Positions 1-10,104 of a stretch of DNA of 64,000 nt are shown piece by piece. The stretch spans positions 124,001 to 188,000 of the forward strand of contig JBDKSW010000014.1 in assembly GCA_039698035.1 (NCBI GenBank), written 5' to 3'. How positions within the stretch are numbered: position 1 is the stretch's first letter; each line of letters begins with the position of its first letter. The notes beneath the pieces were generated by a model. It saw nothing but the letters and a program-made list of their open reading frames with translations. It was not told where the DNA came from and ran no database searches. Origin of the DNA: JAJFUI01 sp039698035. GTDB taxonomy: Bacteria; Planctomycetota; Planctomycetia; Pirellulales; Thermoguttaceae. A program made the translations under genes and the position numbers.

Positions 1-231
1 ATCCTCGGCGGCAAGGCCCGGGCGCTGCTGCAAGGTCGGACACACGTCACCTGCGAGGACATCCAGACGCTGGCCAAGCCCGTCCTGCGACACCGTCTCG
101 TCCTGAGCTTCACGGCCGAGAGCGAAGGCGTCACGCCCGACCAATTGGTCGAACAGATTGTGAGCGTGACGCCGATCCGCGAGGACGAATTGACCCGCGA
201 CCCACGGTTTCAGACGATGTTCGCGTGCTAG
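1..231 (+). CDS. MoxR-family AAA+ ATPase, C-terminal end (5' partial)
   Basis: The frame is open from the first base and ends at TAG 229-231, giving 76 residues. The text matches the lid region of MoxR ATPases: a ctd helix reading KARALLQGRTHVTCEDI, then the stretch around LAKPVLRHRLVLSF that ends most MoxR proteins. MoxR ATPases act as chaperone-like partners of VWA-domain proteins. The next three genes are DUF58 and VWA proteins, which is the standard MoxR neighbourhood. The Walker motifs lie upstream of the window, so activity cannot be judged here. Confidence 0.85.
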   Translation: MLGGKARALLQGRTHVTCEDIQTLAKPVLRHRLVLSFTAESEGVTPDQLVEQIVSVTPIREDELTRDPRFQTMFAC

Positions 232-293
232 GACGCGCTCATGGCGCTAGCGTCGCACCGGCGCTGCAACAGCGGATCAGCGGAACACGAGTG

Positions 294-1202
294 ATGCACG
301 ACAACCGGCAATTTCTGCTCCCCGAAGTGATCCAGCGGATCAGCCGGCTCAATCTCCGCGCCCGCCACATCGTCGAAGGCTTCCTCTCCGGTCTGCATCG
401 CAGCCCGTACTTCGGCCAATCCATCGAATTCCGCCAACATCGCGAGTACACCTTTGGCGATGACCCGCGCTACGTCGACTGGAAGGTCTGGGCCAAGCAG
501 GACCGCTACTACGTCAAGCAATTCGAGGAGGACACCAACCTTCGCTGCGCGTTGCTGTGCGACGTATCGGCCAGCATGCGGTACGGCCGCGGGCCGATGA
601 ACAAGCACGAGTACGCCTGCACGATCGCGGCCAGCTTGGCCTATTTGCTGCTGCGGCAACAAGACGCCGTCGGCTGCGTCGCCTTCGACGAGTCGGCGCG
701 CATGACGGTGCCGATGCGCACCAAGCGAAACCACCTCGACTCGATCATCCAGGCATTGGAGCAGAGCGGCCCTCGCGAGAAGACGGGCATCTACCCGATC
801 CTTCGCCATGCGGCCGAAAGCTACCCGCGTCGAGGTCTGATCGTGCTGATTTCCGACTTGCTGGTCGAGCGCGAGGGACTGTTTCGCGGCCTCCGGTTGT
901 TGCGAAGCCGCGGCCATGACGTGATGGTTCTCCACGTCATGGACGACGACGAGCTCGACTTTCCATTCAATGGTCCAACGCGATTCGAGGGTCTGGAAAC
1001 GGCCGACCAACTGCGGTGCAATCCCCGCGCGCTCCGCGAAGGATACCTGGCCGCCCTGGGCGAATACTTGGAAGAAGTGCGGCACGGCTGCTCGAGCAAT
1101 CTTGTGGACTACGCGCTGCTCAGGACAAGCCAACCGCTCAGCTCCGCGCTGGCGGCCTACCTGAACGCTCGGTCGGGAGTACGTCGAGGCGGCCGTGGCT
1201 AA
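294..1202 (+). CDS. DUF58 domain protein (VWA-like fold)
   Basis: The product is 302 residues, with no membrane segment, so it is probably cytoplasmic. It carries the DUF58 signature: a region reading YTFGDDPRYVDWKVWAK near residue 55, followed by a MIDAS-like D-x-S-x-S motif (CDVSASMRYG) near residue 90. DUF58 proteins accompany MoxR ATPases in Bat-type operons and are thought to be their substrates or partners. I chose ATG 294 because homologous text begins there; GTG 291 is an equal alternative, and the open frame back to 225 overlaps the moxR stop. About 140 bases without a gene follow. Confidence 0.88.
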   Translation: MHDNRQFLLPEVIQRISRLNLRARHIVEGFLSGLHRSPYFGQSIEFRQHREYTFGDDPRYVDWKVWAKQDRYYVKQFEEDTNLRCALLCDVSASMRYGRGPMNKHEYACTIAASLAYLLLRQQDAVGCVAFDESARMTVPMRTKRNHLDSIIQALEQSGPREKTGIYPILRHAAESYPRRGLIVLISDLLVEREGLFRGLRLLRSRGHDVMVLHVMDDDELDFPFNGPTRFEGLETADQLRCNPRALREGYLAALGEYLEEVRHGCSSNLVDYALLRTSQPLSSALAAYLNARSGVRRGGRG

Positions 1203-1344
1203 CGGGGCTTGGGGGAATCACATGACACAACAGCGAGCGATCAGCCGCGAGGCCCGCGCCCTCTCGCGAACAGAGAGCTGACCGGTTTGCCAGCCCGCTC
1301 GAAACGCTAGACCGTACTGACTCATTCAATCTTACCACTGACCG

Positions 1345-3576
1345 ATGCCCTCATTCCTCCATCCATCGCTGCTCTGGACTCTCGGCCTGCCGAGCCTCGG
1401 CGTGGTGGCGATCCCCGTGTTGATCCATCTGATCAACATGATGCGGCATCGGCGTGTCGAGTGGGCGGCCATGGAGTTTCTGCTGCTCAGCCAGAAAAAG
1501 CATCGCACGTGGGTCATCCTCAAGCAGTTGCTTCTGCTGTTGTCGCGCATGGCCGCGGTGGCGGCCGTCGTGTTGCTGGTCGCTCAGCCGCGGCTGGCCA
1601 GTCCTTGGGCCAACCTGCTGGGCGGAGTCCCCATCCACCATATTGTCCTGCTGGACGACAGCTTCTCGATGTCCGACCGTTGGGCCAACACCAACGCCTG
1701 GGCCGAGGCCAAGAAGGTCGTCACGCGAATCGCGGCCGACGCCGCCAAGACGAACCAGACTCAAGCATTCACGCTGCTGCGTTTTTCCAAGGCAGGCGGT
1801 CCTTCGCAAAAAGCAGCGCCCGACATCGTCCAACGGCCGGTTGGCAGCGACTTCGCTGAAAAGATCGCCCCACTGTTGGATAAGATGGACGTAACACAGA
1901 CGGCCGCTGCCCCGCTCACGGCGATCGAAGCGATCGACAAGCTGCTCGGCGCCGGCGCCGGCGAACAACGTCTGGTGTATGTGCTTTCCGACTTCCGCGC
2001 CCGCCAATGGGATCGGCCTGGCGAGCTTGCCAAGCGCTTGCGGCAACTGAGCGACGCCGGCGTTGATCTCCGATTGATCGACTGCGTCGACCGCAAGCGG
2101 CCGAACCTGGCCATTGCCTCGCTCGCGCCGGTCGAGGGCGTTCGCGCGGCCGGCGTGCCGTGGTCCCTGGATGTCGTCGTGCGAAACTTTGGCGCAGCGC
2201 CGGCCCGCCAAGTCCAAGTCTTCCTCGGTGAAGACGGGCATGGCCGCCCAGGGGTCGTGTTGGACACAATCCCGCCCGGCGGCTCGGCCAAAGAACGTTT
2301 CTCGGTGCAGTTTCCCAATGCGGGCCCGCACGACATCACGGCCCGACTCGACGCCGACCCCGTCGCGGCGGACAACTACCGCTATTACGCGACCGATCTG
2401 CCGCGCGACGTGCCAGTGCTTCTGGTCGACGGCGATGCCAAGGCCCGCGATGCGCGATTCCTGGCCATCGCTCTGGCCCCCGGCGAGGCTGTTCGCACGG
2501 GCGTCCGGCCGCGGATCGAGACGCCCCGCTATCTGAGCCTCAAGCCGTTGGGCGACTTCCAGGCCATTGCCCTGACGAACGTCGACCGGCTCGATCCGTC
2601 GGCCGTCGCCGCCTTGGAAAAGTACGTGGCCGCGGGCGGCGGCCTGGCCTTCTTCCTCGGACCTCGCTGCGATCCGAAGTTCTACAACGACACCCTGTAC
2701 CGCAACGGCAAGGGGCTCTTCCCCGTCCCGTTGGCACGCGAGCAGCAGTTGCTCGTCGATCGCCTCGAGCCCGCGCCGGACGTGCAAACCGAGCCACATT
2801 TCATTTTCCGCGTCTTGGCCGGCAAGCGAAACAGCTTTTTGCAGATGGTGACGGTCGATCGCTACGTTGCCGTGCCCGAACGGTGGCAACCGCCGGAGCA
2901 TTCGACGACGCAGGTCATTGCAAGGCTGCGGAACGGCGCGCCGCTGGCCGTCGAGCACCGTTTTGGCAAGGGGCGCGTCGTGGCCATGCTGACCACCGCA
3001 GCGCCGACCTGGAACAACTGGGCGAGAAATCCGAGCTTCGTGGTCGTTGCCCAAGACCTCGCGGCCTACCTGGGGCAAGGTTCCTCGCGCGAGCGGTCGC
3101 TGGTCGTCGGCGCGCCGTTGGAATTGCGGTTGGATCCGGCCGCCTATCAATCGCAGGTCCGTTTCACGACACCGAAGCAGGGCGGCGCGGTGACGGTCAA
3201 CGCCGTCCGGGCGGCCGATGGAATGCTCGTCGCCACATTGCCCGAGACCTCCGAGAGCGGCTTCTACGAGGCCCAGCTCACGCGAAGCAACCATGCGCCG
3301 GAAACGCGGCGTTACGCCGTCAACGTCGATCCGCTCGAAGGCGACCTGACAACGCTCGACAACCAACCGTTGGCCTCGCGGCTTCAGGGGATCAAGTACC
3401 GATTCCAGCGCGCGGCCGCATTTCAAGTCGCCTCGGCCGAGATGGCCGGATCGAACTTGAGCGACGCCATCCTCTACGGATTGGTCCTGCTCCTTATTGC
3501 CGAGCAGATTTTGGCCCGTTCGGCCAGCTGCCATCCGACCCGTCGCCATCCGCTGGATGAAGGAGGGGCCGCATGA
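1345..3576 (+). CDS. BatA-like membrane protein with VWA domain
   Basis: The product is 743 residues. It opens with the BatA-type N-terminal region: a membrane segment at about 7-27, a short cytoplasmic stretch (RHRRVEWAAMEFL), and a second membrane segment at about 58-78. A VWA domain follows, with MIDAS residues D-x-S-x-S in LDDSFSMSD near residue 105. A later segment near residue 410 (LEKYVAAGGGLAFFLGP) resembles the class I glutamine-amidotransferase-like fold common in these proteins. A last membrane helix lies near residue 710. BatA-type proteins are membrane partners of MoxR/DUF58. The stop overlaps the next start by four bases (ATGA), so translation is probably coupled. Confidence 0.85.
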   Translation: MPSFLHPSLLWTLGLPSLGVVAIPVLIHLINMMRHRRVEWAAMEFLLLSQKKHRTWVILKQLLLLLSRMAAVAAVVLLVAQPRLASPWANLLGGVPIHHIVLLDDSFSMSDRWANTNAWAEAKKVVTRIAADAAKTNQTQAFTLLRFSKAGGPSQKAAPDIVQRPVGSDFAEKIAPLLDKMDVTQTAAAPLTAIEAIDKLLGAGAGEQRLVYVLSDFRARQWDRPGELAKRLRQLSDAGVDLRLIDCVDRKRPNLAIASLAPVEGVRAAGVPWSLDVVVRNFGAAPARQVQVFLGEDGHGRPGVVLDTIPPGGSAKERFSVQFPNAGPHDITARLDADPVAADNYRYYATDLPRDVPVLLVDGDAKARDARFLAIALAPGEAVRTGVRPRIETPRYLSLKPLGDFQAIALTNVDRLDPSAVAALEKYVAAGGGLAFFLGPRCDPKFYNDTLYRNGKGLFPVPLAREQQLLVDRLEPAPDVQTEPHFIFRVLAGKRNSFLQMVTVDRYVAVPERWQPPEHSTTQVIARLRNGAPLAVEHRFGKGRVVAMLTTAAPTWNNWARNPSFVVVAQDLAAYLGQGSSRERSLVVGAPLELRLDPAAYQSQVRFTTPKQGGAVTVNAVRAADGMLVATLPETSESGFYEAQLTRSNHAPETRRYAVNVDPLEGDLTTLDNQPLASRLQGIKYRFQRAAAFQVASAEMAGSNLSDAILYGLVLLLIAEQILARSASCHPTRRHPLDEGGAA

Positions 3577-6086
3577 CACATATCCTGCCGCTTTGGGCCG
3601 AAGCCGCCCTCCGAACGCGATTCGAGTGGGGACCGCACATCCAATCGAACTCGGATTGGATTCTGCCGATCGCCGCGACGGCGGTCGTCCTGCTGTTCGT
3701 CCGCGCGATGTACCGCCGCGACGCGGCCGAACTGCGACGCCCCTGGGGCTTGGTCCTGACCGCCTTGCGAACGACGGCCTTCCTCGGTCTCCTGCTTCTG
3801 TACTTGCAGCCGCACTGGCGCATAGAACGCGAGGAGGTCCGCAATTCGCGGGCCGTGCTGTTGGTCGACACGAGTCTCAGCATGGGGCTGAGCGACACCG
3901 ACGGCGACAAGACCTCCAACGCTGCCGGCGACGCACCAAGCCGGGCGCAACAGATCGCCGCCGCCCTGACAGACACCGACTTCCTCACGTCGCTCCGCAA
4001 GACCCATGACGTCACTGTGCTGGAGTTCAGCGACGATCTGAAGCGTGAACAGGCCGTGACGCTGGGCAAGCTGCCGACCGACGTGCCCGTGGATTTGTCG
4101 TCCGAATCGCCTGCGACGAAGGAGCCCGTCATTGATTGGGCCAAGCTGCTCCACCCCACGGGAACAGAGACGCGGTTGGGCCAAGCCCTGCGGCAGTTGA
4201 TCCAGGACGAGCGAGGCACGCCCGTTTCCGGCATCATCGTGTTGAGCGACGGCGGACAGAACGCCGGAATCGCGCCAGACGGGGCCATCGAGGCGGCCCG
4301 AGAAGCGAAAATCCCGATCTTTTCCGTCGGCCTCGGCTCTGCTCGCCAGCCGACGAACGTTGCCATCTCGGATTTGGCCGTCCCGGCCCGCGCCTATCCG
4401 GGCGACCATTACACGGTAACCGCCTACCTTCAGTCGCAGGGGCTGGCCGGCAAGCTGGTCACGGTTCAGGTCTTCTCCCGGGCGGCGACCAATTCCACGG
4501 CCTCCCGGTCAAACCGCACCCGCAAGGTGTCGAATTCGTCCGACGCCGGCGAGTTGCTCCAGAGCCAGCAAGTCACGCTGGGCGGCGAGGGAGATGTCGT
4601 GCCCGTGAAGTTCGACTTGGTGTCAAACGCTCCGGGCCGCCGGACCCTCTGCGTTCGAATCCAGACGCCAGCGCAGGACCGCAATCCGGCCGACAATTCC
4701 CGCGAAGCCGACATTGAAATCGTCGATCGCAAGAACCGCGTCCTGCTCGTGGCCGACGGACCGACGCGCGAGTACCAGTTCCTCCGCAATCAATTGTTCC
4801 GCGACCGCTACACGACGGTCGATGTGCTGCTGCAAAGCGGCCGGCCCGGCATGTCGCAGGAAGCAAAGTCGATTCTCGATCGGTTTCCAGCCACACGTCA
4901 GGCGATGTGGGACTACGACTGCGTCGTGGCCTTCGATCCGAACTGGTCGGAGATCGGAGCCGCCCGGGCGCAACTGCTCGAAAAATGGGTGGCCGAACAG
5001 GGCGGCGGATTGATTCTCGTCGCCGGGCCGGTCAACGGCTGCAAGGGCGTCGGCGGCTGGCTCAACGACCCTTCGATGAACGCCGTGCGAAATCTCTATC
5101 CGGTCGAGTTCGCTGGCCGGCTCGTCGCGGCCGAAACGAGCGTCTATGCCACACAGGAGCCTTGGCCGTTGGAGTTCACGCGCGAGGGCTCGCAGTCGGA
5201 CTTCCTCTGGCTGGGCGATACGGCCGTGGCAAGCACCGAGGTCTGGTCGCGCTTTCCGGGCGTCTTCAGTTGCCAGCCCGTGCGAGGCCCGAAGCCAGGC
5301 GCGGCCGTCTACGCCCGATTCTCCGATCCGCGTGCCGCCCAGACGGGCCTGCAACAACCGGTCTACTTCGCCGGCCAATTCTACGGCTCGGGCAGCGTGT
5401 TCTACATGGGCAGCGGCGAAATGTGGCGGCTCCGGTCCCTCGGCGAGAACTACTTCGAGCAGTTCTACACGAAATTGATTCGCCACGTCTCGCAAGGCCG
5501 ACTCCTTCGTGGATCGAGTCGAGGCGTGCTGCTGGTCGGCCAAGATCACTATGTCCTGGGCAGCACGGTCGAGGTTCGGGCCCAGCTAAGCAACCTCCGC
5601 CTGGAACCGCTCGAACGCCGCAGCGTCAACCTTCAAGTCGTCGGCCCCGATGGCTCGGCCCAGACCGTGGCCCTGGCGGCCGACGCGAGCCGAACTGGCT
5701 CCTATCGCGGTCAGTTTACCGCCCAATTGGAGGGCACCTACCGCCTCGAACTGCCAATTCCTGAGAGCGACGAGCGGCTGAACCGGCGCATCCAAATCGA
5801 AATCCCGAACCTCGAACGGACCAACACGCGGCGCAACGATCCATTGCTGACGCAGATAGCCACCATGACGGGGGGGCGACACTACACAGGAATGCCTGCT
5901 GCGGTCGCCACCTCGGGCGTCTCGCATCCGTTGGCCGCGCAGTTGCCGGACCGCACGAGTACGGTGATCCTCCCAATCACCCCAAACCCCCACAGCGACG
6001 AGATTTGGCTTCGGTGGATGATGATCGGAATCTGCGGCCTGCTCTGCTCGGAATGGCTTATACGACGGCTGCTCAAATTGGCGTAA
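3573..6086 (+). CDS. Large membrane VWA / glutamine-amidotransferase-like protein
   Basis: The product is 837 residues. Hydrophobic segments at about 30-45 and 60-80 precede a VWA domain whose MIDAS motif is VDTSLSMG near residue 95. The VWA core continues to about residue 260 (GIIVLSDGGQNAG). A Rossmann-like amidotransferase-type segment lies near residue 450-490 (LEKWVAEQGGGLILVAGP). A C-terminal membrane helix sits at about 812-830. It starts inside the stop of the preceding BatA-like gene and shares its architecture, so the two probably form a pair. The third MIDAS-bearing protein in this operon. Confidence 0.82.
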   Translation: MTHILPLWAEAALRTRFEWGPHIQSNSDWILPIAATAVVLLFVRAMYRRDAAELRRPWGLVLTALRTTAFLGLLLLYLQPHWRIEREEVRNSRAVLLVDTSLSMGLSDTDGDKTSNAAGDAPSRAQQIAAALTDTDFLTSLRKTHDVTVLEFSDDLKREQAVTLGKLPTDVPVDLSSESPATKEPVIDWAKLLHPTGTETRLGQALRQLIQDERGTPVSGIIVLSDGGQNAGIAPDGAIEAAREAKIPIFSVGLGSARQPTNVAISDLAVPARAYPGDHYTVTAYLQSQGLAGKLVTVQVFSRAATNSTASRSNRTRKVSNSSDAGELLQSQQVTLGGEGDVVPVKFDLVSNAPGRRTLCVRIQTPAQDRNPADNSREADIEIVDRKNRVLLVADGPTREYQFLRNQLFRDRYTTVDVLLQSGRPGMSQEAKSILDRFPATRQAMWDYDCVVAFDPNWSEIGAARAQLLEKWVAEQGGGLILVAGPVNGCKGVGGWLNDPSMNAVRNLYPVEFAGRLVAAETSVYATQEPWPLEFTREGSQSDFLWLGDTAVASTEVWSRFPGVFSCQPVRGPKPGAAVYARFSDPRAAQTGLQQPVYFAGQFYGSGSVFYMGSGEMWRLRSLGENYFEQFYTKLIRHVSQGRLLRGSSRGVLLVGQDHYVLGSTVEVRAQLSNLRLEPLERRSVNLQVVGPDGSAQTVALAADASRTGSYRGQFTAQLEGTYRLELPIPESDERLNRRIQIEIPNLERTNTRRNDPLLTQIATMTGGRHYTGMPAAVATSGVSHPLAAQLPDRTSTVILPITPNPHSDEIWLRWMMIGICGLLCSEWLIRRLLKLA

Positions 6087-6220
6087 AATAGAGAGTGCTT
6101 GCGGGACCCTGCATCGCGGCCGCGCCGCCGTGAGCTCGCTCGCCAAGCCGGGCACAACAGACGTGTGAAACGGCATCGCTCGGAACGTGATGGGTACAGC
6201 ATGGGACGGATGCGGCACAG

Positions 6221-8482
6221 ATGAACGTCGAGAACCGGCCGAAAATCGCCCCGGCGGTCCGTTCGCTGTTGGGCCGACTGAGACACCGCATCCGCCAGTA
6301 CGTCTGGTTGGAAGGCGGGGCCGCGGCCGTCGCTTGCCTCGCCGCGGCGTTCTGGACCACGCTGGCCATCGACTGGCTTTTCGAGCCCGGCCCCACGGCG
6401 CGCGGATTGATGTTGGCTGCCGTTGGCGTCGTGCTGGGCGTCGTGCTGGTGCAACGGATTGGCCGCCGCATCATCGTTCCCATTTCGGACGGCAACGCGG
6501 CGATGCTCTTGGAACGGCGATTTCCTCAGCTTGGCGACACGCTGCTGACGGCCGTGCTGCTCGGCGAACGCTCGCCCGCGCCCCACGAGCTGAGCGACGA
6601 AATGTTGGAGCGGACATGCCGTGCGGCGGCCGCGCGGACGCTCGATCTCGAGCTTGGCAAGGTCTTCAACCCACGTCCCTTGTGGTTCCACTGCGGGGCG
6701 GCGTCGGCCCTTCTGGCCAGCGTCTTGTTCTTCGCCGTGCTCGAGAGCGAGGCGTTTGGCGTCTGGGTCCGTCGCTCGCTAGCCCTGTCGAGCAAGCCCT
6801 GGCCGCGAAAGACGCACTTTGCCGGCGTCGACGGCTTCCCACACGGCGCGCGCAAAGTGGCTCGCGGCTCGGACGTCGAGATCGTGGCCAAGGCGGACGA
6901 CCGCTGGCCCCGGGTGCCCGAGGTCGTCGAGATTCGCTATCGCATGGAGGGCGTCCGAGGCCGAGCGACGATGGACCGTCGCGGCGCGGCCCGTGGTCCC
7001 GACAATCACTTCCAAGAGTACGCCTACGTCTTTCACAACGTCCCGGCGGATATCCATTTCGACATCGTCGGCGGCGACGACCGTCTTTCAAATCTGTGGC
7101 TTCAGGTGGTTGACAGCCCAACGATCGGCCCGATGACGCTCCGGTGCGAGCCGCCGGCCTACACACGCCGGCCGCCGACGCCGCTGCCGGTCACGGGCGT
7201 CATGCAGGTGCCAACGGGGAGTCGGGTGACGGTGCTCGCCGGGCCCTCGAACAAGGAGTTGGCCCGCGTCCAAGTCAGCACGATCGCTGGAGAGCGGCCC
7301 GGCCCAACTCGCGTACTGGTCCGCCCGGACTTGTCGCCCGATCATCGCGGTTTTTCGCACGTGGTTGGCACGGTCACCCAGGACACGACGCTGTCGTTCA
7401 GTCTGACGGACTGCGATGACCTTACACCGCCCGAGCCCGTGCGGCTTGTGCTGACGCCGACGCCCGACCAGCCGCCCCAGTTGGCCGTGCACTTGGACGG
7501 CATCGGCACGGCCATCACGCCGAGGGCACGGGTCGTCGCGGTCGGCCGCATCACGGACGATTACGGCTTGGGCCAAGTCTGGTTTGAACGCGCCTTGGGC
7601 GATGCGAAGCCCGGCCGACAGGCGATCGCCAAGTTGGCCGAGGGGCCGGCGGTCTTCACGTTGCCCCGCAACACGGCATTGGAAGTCCGCGACCTGGGCG
7701 CGAAGCCCGGCCAGAAGCTGACGCTTTCGGTCAAGGCGGCCGACCTCTGCGACCTGGGCGAGGGACCGAACTCGGCCGCCACCGAACGCTGGGTGCTCGA
7801 TGTCGTCACGCCCGAGCAATTGCGGGCGATGCTCGAATCCCGCGAGCTGATTCTTCGGCAACGTTTCGAGGCGACCATCCAGGAGATGACCGAAACGCGA
7901 GACCTGCTGGCGCGGCTTGGCTTCGACGCCAAGACCGAGAAAGTGGAGGCCGCGGGCGCGAAGAAGGCGGCCGAACCGGGCGACGAAGAGCCAGCCGACT
8001 CGCCAGAGCGGCAACGCACCCTGCGGTTGCTGGGCGTCGAAGGCACGCTGAGCAACTGCCGCAAGAGCACACAGGAGGTCCTGGGACTTGCCGAGGCGTT
8101 CGACGACATTTGCAAGGAACTCATCAATAACCGCATCGACACGGCCGAACTCCGCAACCGCTTGCAAGGCGGTATCGCCCGGCCGCTTCGCCATGTGGCC
8201 GAGCAAATGTTTCCCGAGTTGGAGCGGCGGCTCGAAGCCCTGTCGCCCGCGCTCGACGACTCGCGGCAAGGCCCCATTCTCCGAGATCGCGCGCAACAGC
8301 AAGCCGAAGCCATCCTTGGCGCCATGCGGCACGTGCTGGATCGCATGATCGAGTTGGAGACGTACCATGAAGCCGTGAAAATGCTCCAGGAGATCATCGA
8401 CCGGCAGAAACAGCTTCAAGAGGAGACGCAGCAGCGGCACAAACAGAAGATCCGCGACTTGCTCAAGGAGCCAGGCTCATGA
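6221..8482 (+). CDS. Membrane-anchored helical protein of the MoxR/Bat operon
   Basis: The product is 753 residues. Hydrophobic segments lie at about 36-55, 62-80 and 152-172. The central part (about 200-530) is beta-rich. The last 220 residues are strongly helical and charged, ending in a coiled-coil-like stretch rich in Q, E and K. The general layout resembles the long DUF4175-like membrane proteins found after BatA genes in other bacteria; that comparison is by layout only. The gap from the previous gene is 134 bases, the largest in this part of the operon. The stop overlaps the next start by four bases. Confidence 0.72.
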   Translation: MNVENRPKIAPAVRSLLGRLRHRIRQYVWLEGGAAAVACLAAAFWTTLAIDWLFEPGPTARGLMLAAVGVVLGVVLVQRIGRRIIVPISDGNAAMLLERRFPQLGDTLLTAVLLGERSPAPHELSDEMLERTCRAAAARTLDLELGKVFNPRPLWFHCGAASALLASVLFFAVLESEAFGVWVRRSLALSSKPWPRKTHFAGVDGFPHGARKVARGSDVEIVAKADDRWPRVPEVVEIRYRMEGVRGRATMDRRGAARGPDNHFQEYAYVFHNVPADIHFDIVGGDDRLSNLWLQVVDSPTIGPMTLRCEPPAYTRRPPTPLPVTGVMQVPTGSRVTVLAGPSNKELARVQVSTIAGERPGPTRVLVRPDLSPDHRGFSHVVGTVTQDTTLSFSLTDCDDLTPPEPVRLVLTPTPDQPPQLAVHLDGIGTAITPRARVVAVGRITDDYGLGQVWFERALGDAKPGRQAIAKLAEGPAVFTLPRNTALEVRDLGAKPGQKLTLSVKAADLCDLGEGPNSAATERWVLDVVTPEQLRAMLESRELILRQRFEATIQEMTETRDLLARLGFDAKTEKVEAAGAKKAAEPGDEEPADSPERQRTLRLLGVEGTLSNCRKSTQEVLGLAEAFDDICKELINNRIDTAELRNRLQGGIARPLRHVAEQMFPELERRLEALSPALDDSRQGPILRDRAQQQAEAILGAMRHVLDRMIELETYHEAVKMLQEIIDRQKQLQEETQQRHKQKIRDLLKEPGS

Positions 8483-10104
8483 TGGCCCGCCGGCAACCAA
8501 GGACGCTCATCGCTCGCTGCGTTTTGACGCTGGCGGCCCTCGCGCTGCTCTGCGGCCAAGCCTGGAGCGCGGTGCCAGCGGCGTCCACATCGCCGACATC
8601 GTCCAAGACGCCCGAGGCCGGCTCGGCCGAAAAGCTCGCGCAGGACGAAAAGACGCTCGCCGAGCGGTACAAACACCTGGAAGACGTGCTGCTGAGAATG
8701 GCCGAGCTGAGCGCGCCGACCGATCCCCGCCGCGCGGCCCTGCTGAGAAAGGCCGTGGCGCAAAGCAAGGAGCAGTTGATCTCCGTTCGCTTCGAGCGGC
8801 TCGTAGAACTGCTGGGCAAGGACCAACTCTCGCACGCGTTGGAGAACCAGACGGATCTTGACCAGGACCTTCGCTCGCTGCTGGAACTGCTGATGAGCGA
8901 GAACCGCGAAAAGACGGTCGAGTCGGAAAAGGCCAAAATCCGCGAGTACTTGAAGCGGCTCAACACGCTCATCAAACAGCAAGAGGACATTCAGGCCCGC
9001 ACGGCCGGCGGCGACCAGCCGCAGCGTCTGGCCAACGAGCAGGGAAAGCTCGGCGAAAAGACCGGCAGCCTCGCCAGGGACATCCGCAAGAGCGAAGAGA
9101 AGTCCCAGCCAGGCGGCAAGTCCGAGGACGCCAAGCGGTCGGACAGCGACAAACAGACCAAGCCAACGGAGCCGAAGGGCGACGGAAAATCGAAAAACGG
9201 AAAAGACGGCAAACAGCCGAGCGACGGCGCCCGCGGAGACGGCAAGCCCCAGGTCGATCCACCGCAGGACGGCCAGCCGCAAGACCAGGCATCGAACCCG
9301 GCGCGAAAGCGCTTGGAAACCGCCCAGCGAAGGATGGAGGAGGCCAAGGAGCAACTCGATCAGGCCCAACGCGACAAGGCAGCCGAAAAGCAAGAACAGG
9401 CGAAGAAAGAGCTGATGGACGCAAAGGCCGAGCTTGAGAAGACTCTGCGTCAGCTTCGAGAGGAGCAAGTCGCCCGAGTGCTGGCCGCCTTGGAAGCCCG
9501 CTTCAACAAGATGCTGCAGATGCAGCAGGAGGTCTATGAGGGCACGGTGCGACTCGATCGGGTGCCGCAAGCCGAACGCACCCACAATCATGAAATCGAA
9601 TCGAGCCGGATGAGCAATAAGGAGTCGCAGATCGTCGTTGAAGTGGACAAGGCGGCATTGCTTCTCCGCGAAGACGGCACGGCCGCGGCATTTCCCGAAG
9701 CGGTCGACCAACTGCGTGACGACATGCGGCAAGTCGTCACGCGGCTGGCCCAGTCGAAGGTCGGCAAAATCACTCAGGGCATCGAGGAAGACATCCTGGC
9801 CGCGCTCAAGGAAATGGTTGCCGCTTTGAAGAAGGCGCAGAGGGACCTGGCCGGCAAGCAGAAGGCCGGAAAAGGCTCGCCAGGCCAACCCTCGGAGCCG
9901 CCGCTGGTCGACGAGTTGGCCGAGCTGCGGATGATCCGGGCCCTGCAGATGCGTGTCAACACGCGAACGGCCCGATACTCGAAGCTGATCGAGGGCGAGC
10001 AGGCCGATAACGCCGAACTGGTCGACGCGCTGCGACGGTTGGCCGAGCGGCAGCAGCGCATCCACCGCGTCACGCGAGACTTGCAGCTGGGGAAAACCGA
10101 ATGA
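8479..10104 (+). CDS. Secreted coiled-coil protein, charged and low-complexity
   Basis: The product is 541 residues. An Arg-rich start and hydrophobic core (about 12-32) ending AWSA form a likely signal peptide. The rest is highly charged and helical. A Lys/Ser/Asp/Gly-rich linker at about 210-280 separates two coiled-coil-like halves; the second (about 300-350) runs in heptad-like E/Q/K/A repeats. No catalytic motif is seen. Both ends overlap neighbouring genes by four bases (ATGA), so it belongs tightly to the operon. The likely role is structural or as a scaffold in the envelope. I do not recognise a named family. Confidence 0.7.
   Translation: MMARRQPRTLIARCVLTLAALALLCGQAWSAVPAASTSPTSSKTPEAGSAEKLAQDEKTLAERYKHLEDVLLRMAELSAPTDPRRAALLRKAVAQSKEQLISVRFERLVELLGKDQLSHALENQTDLDQDLRSLLELLMSENREKTVESEKAKIREYLKRLNTLIKQQEDIQARTAGGDQPQRLANEQGKLGEKTGSLARDIRKSEEKSQPGGKSEDAKRSDSDKQTKPTEPKGDGKSKNGKDGKQPSDGARGDGKPQVDPPQDGQPQDQASNPARKRLETAQRRMEEAKEQLDQAQRDKAAEKQEQAKKELMDAKAELEKTLRQLREEQVARVLAALEARFNKMLQMQQEVYEGTVRLDRVPQAERTHNHEIESSRMSNKESQIVVEVDKAALLLREDGTAAAFPEAVDQLRDDMRQVVTRLAQSKVGKITQGIEEDILAALKEMVAALKKAQRDLAGKQKAGKGSPGQPSEPPLVDELAELRMIRALQMRVNTRTARYSKLIEGEQADNAELVDALRRLAERQQRIHRVTRDLQLGKTE

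Noticed and set aside
1351..3579. 742-codon open frame on the minus strand opposite the BatA-like gene
   Set aside because: Its translation has no domain signature or signal, and the plus-strand protein is clearly a BatA/VWA type. Long antisense frames are expected in GC-rich DNA.
4643..4660. TTCGAATCC, resembling a tRNA T-loop
   Set aside because: It lies inside the VWA protein gene, and no acceptor or anticodon stems could be folded around it.
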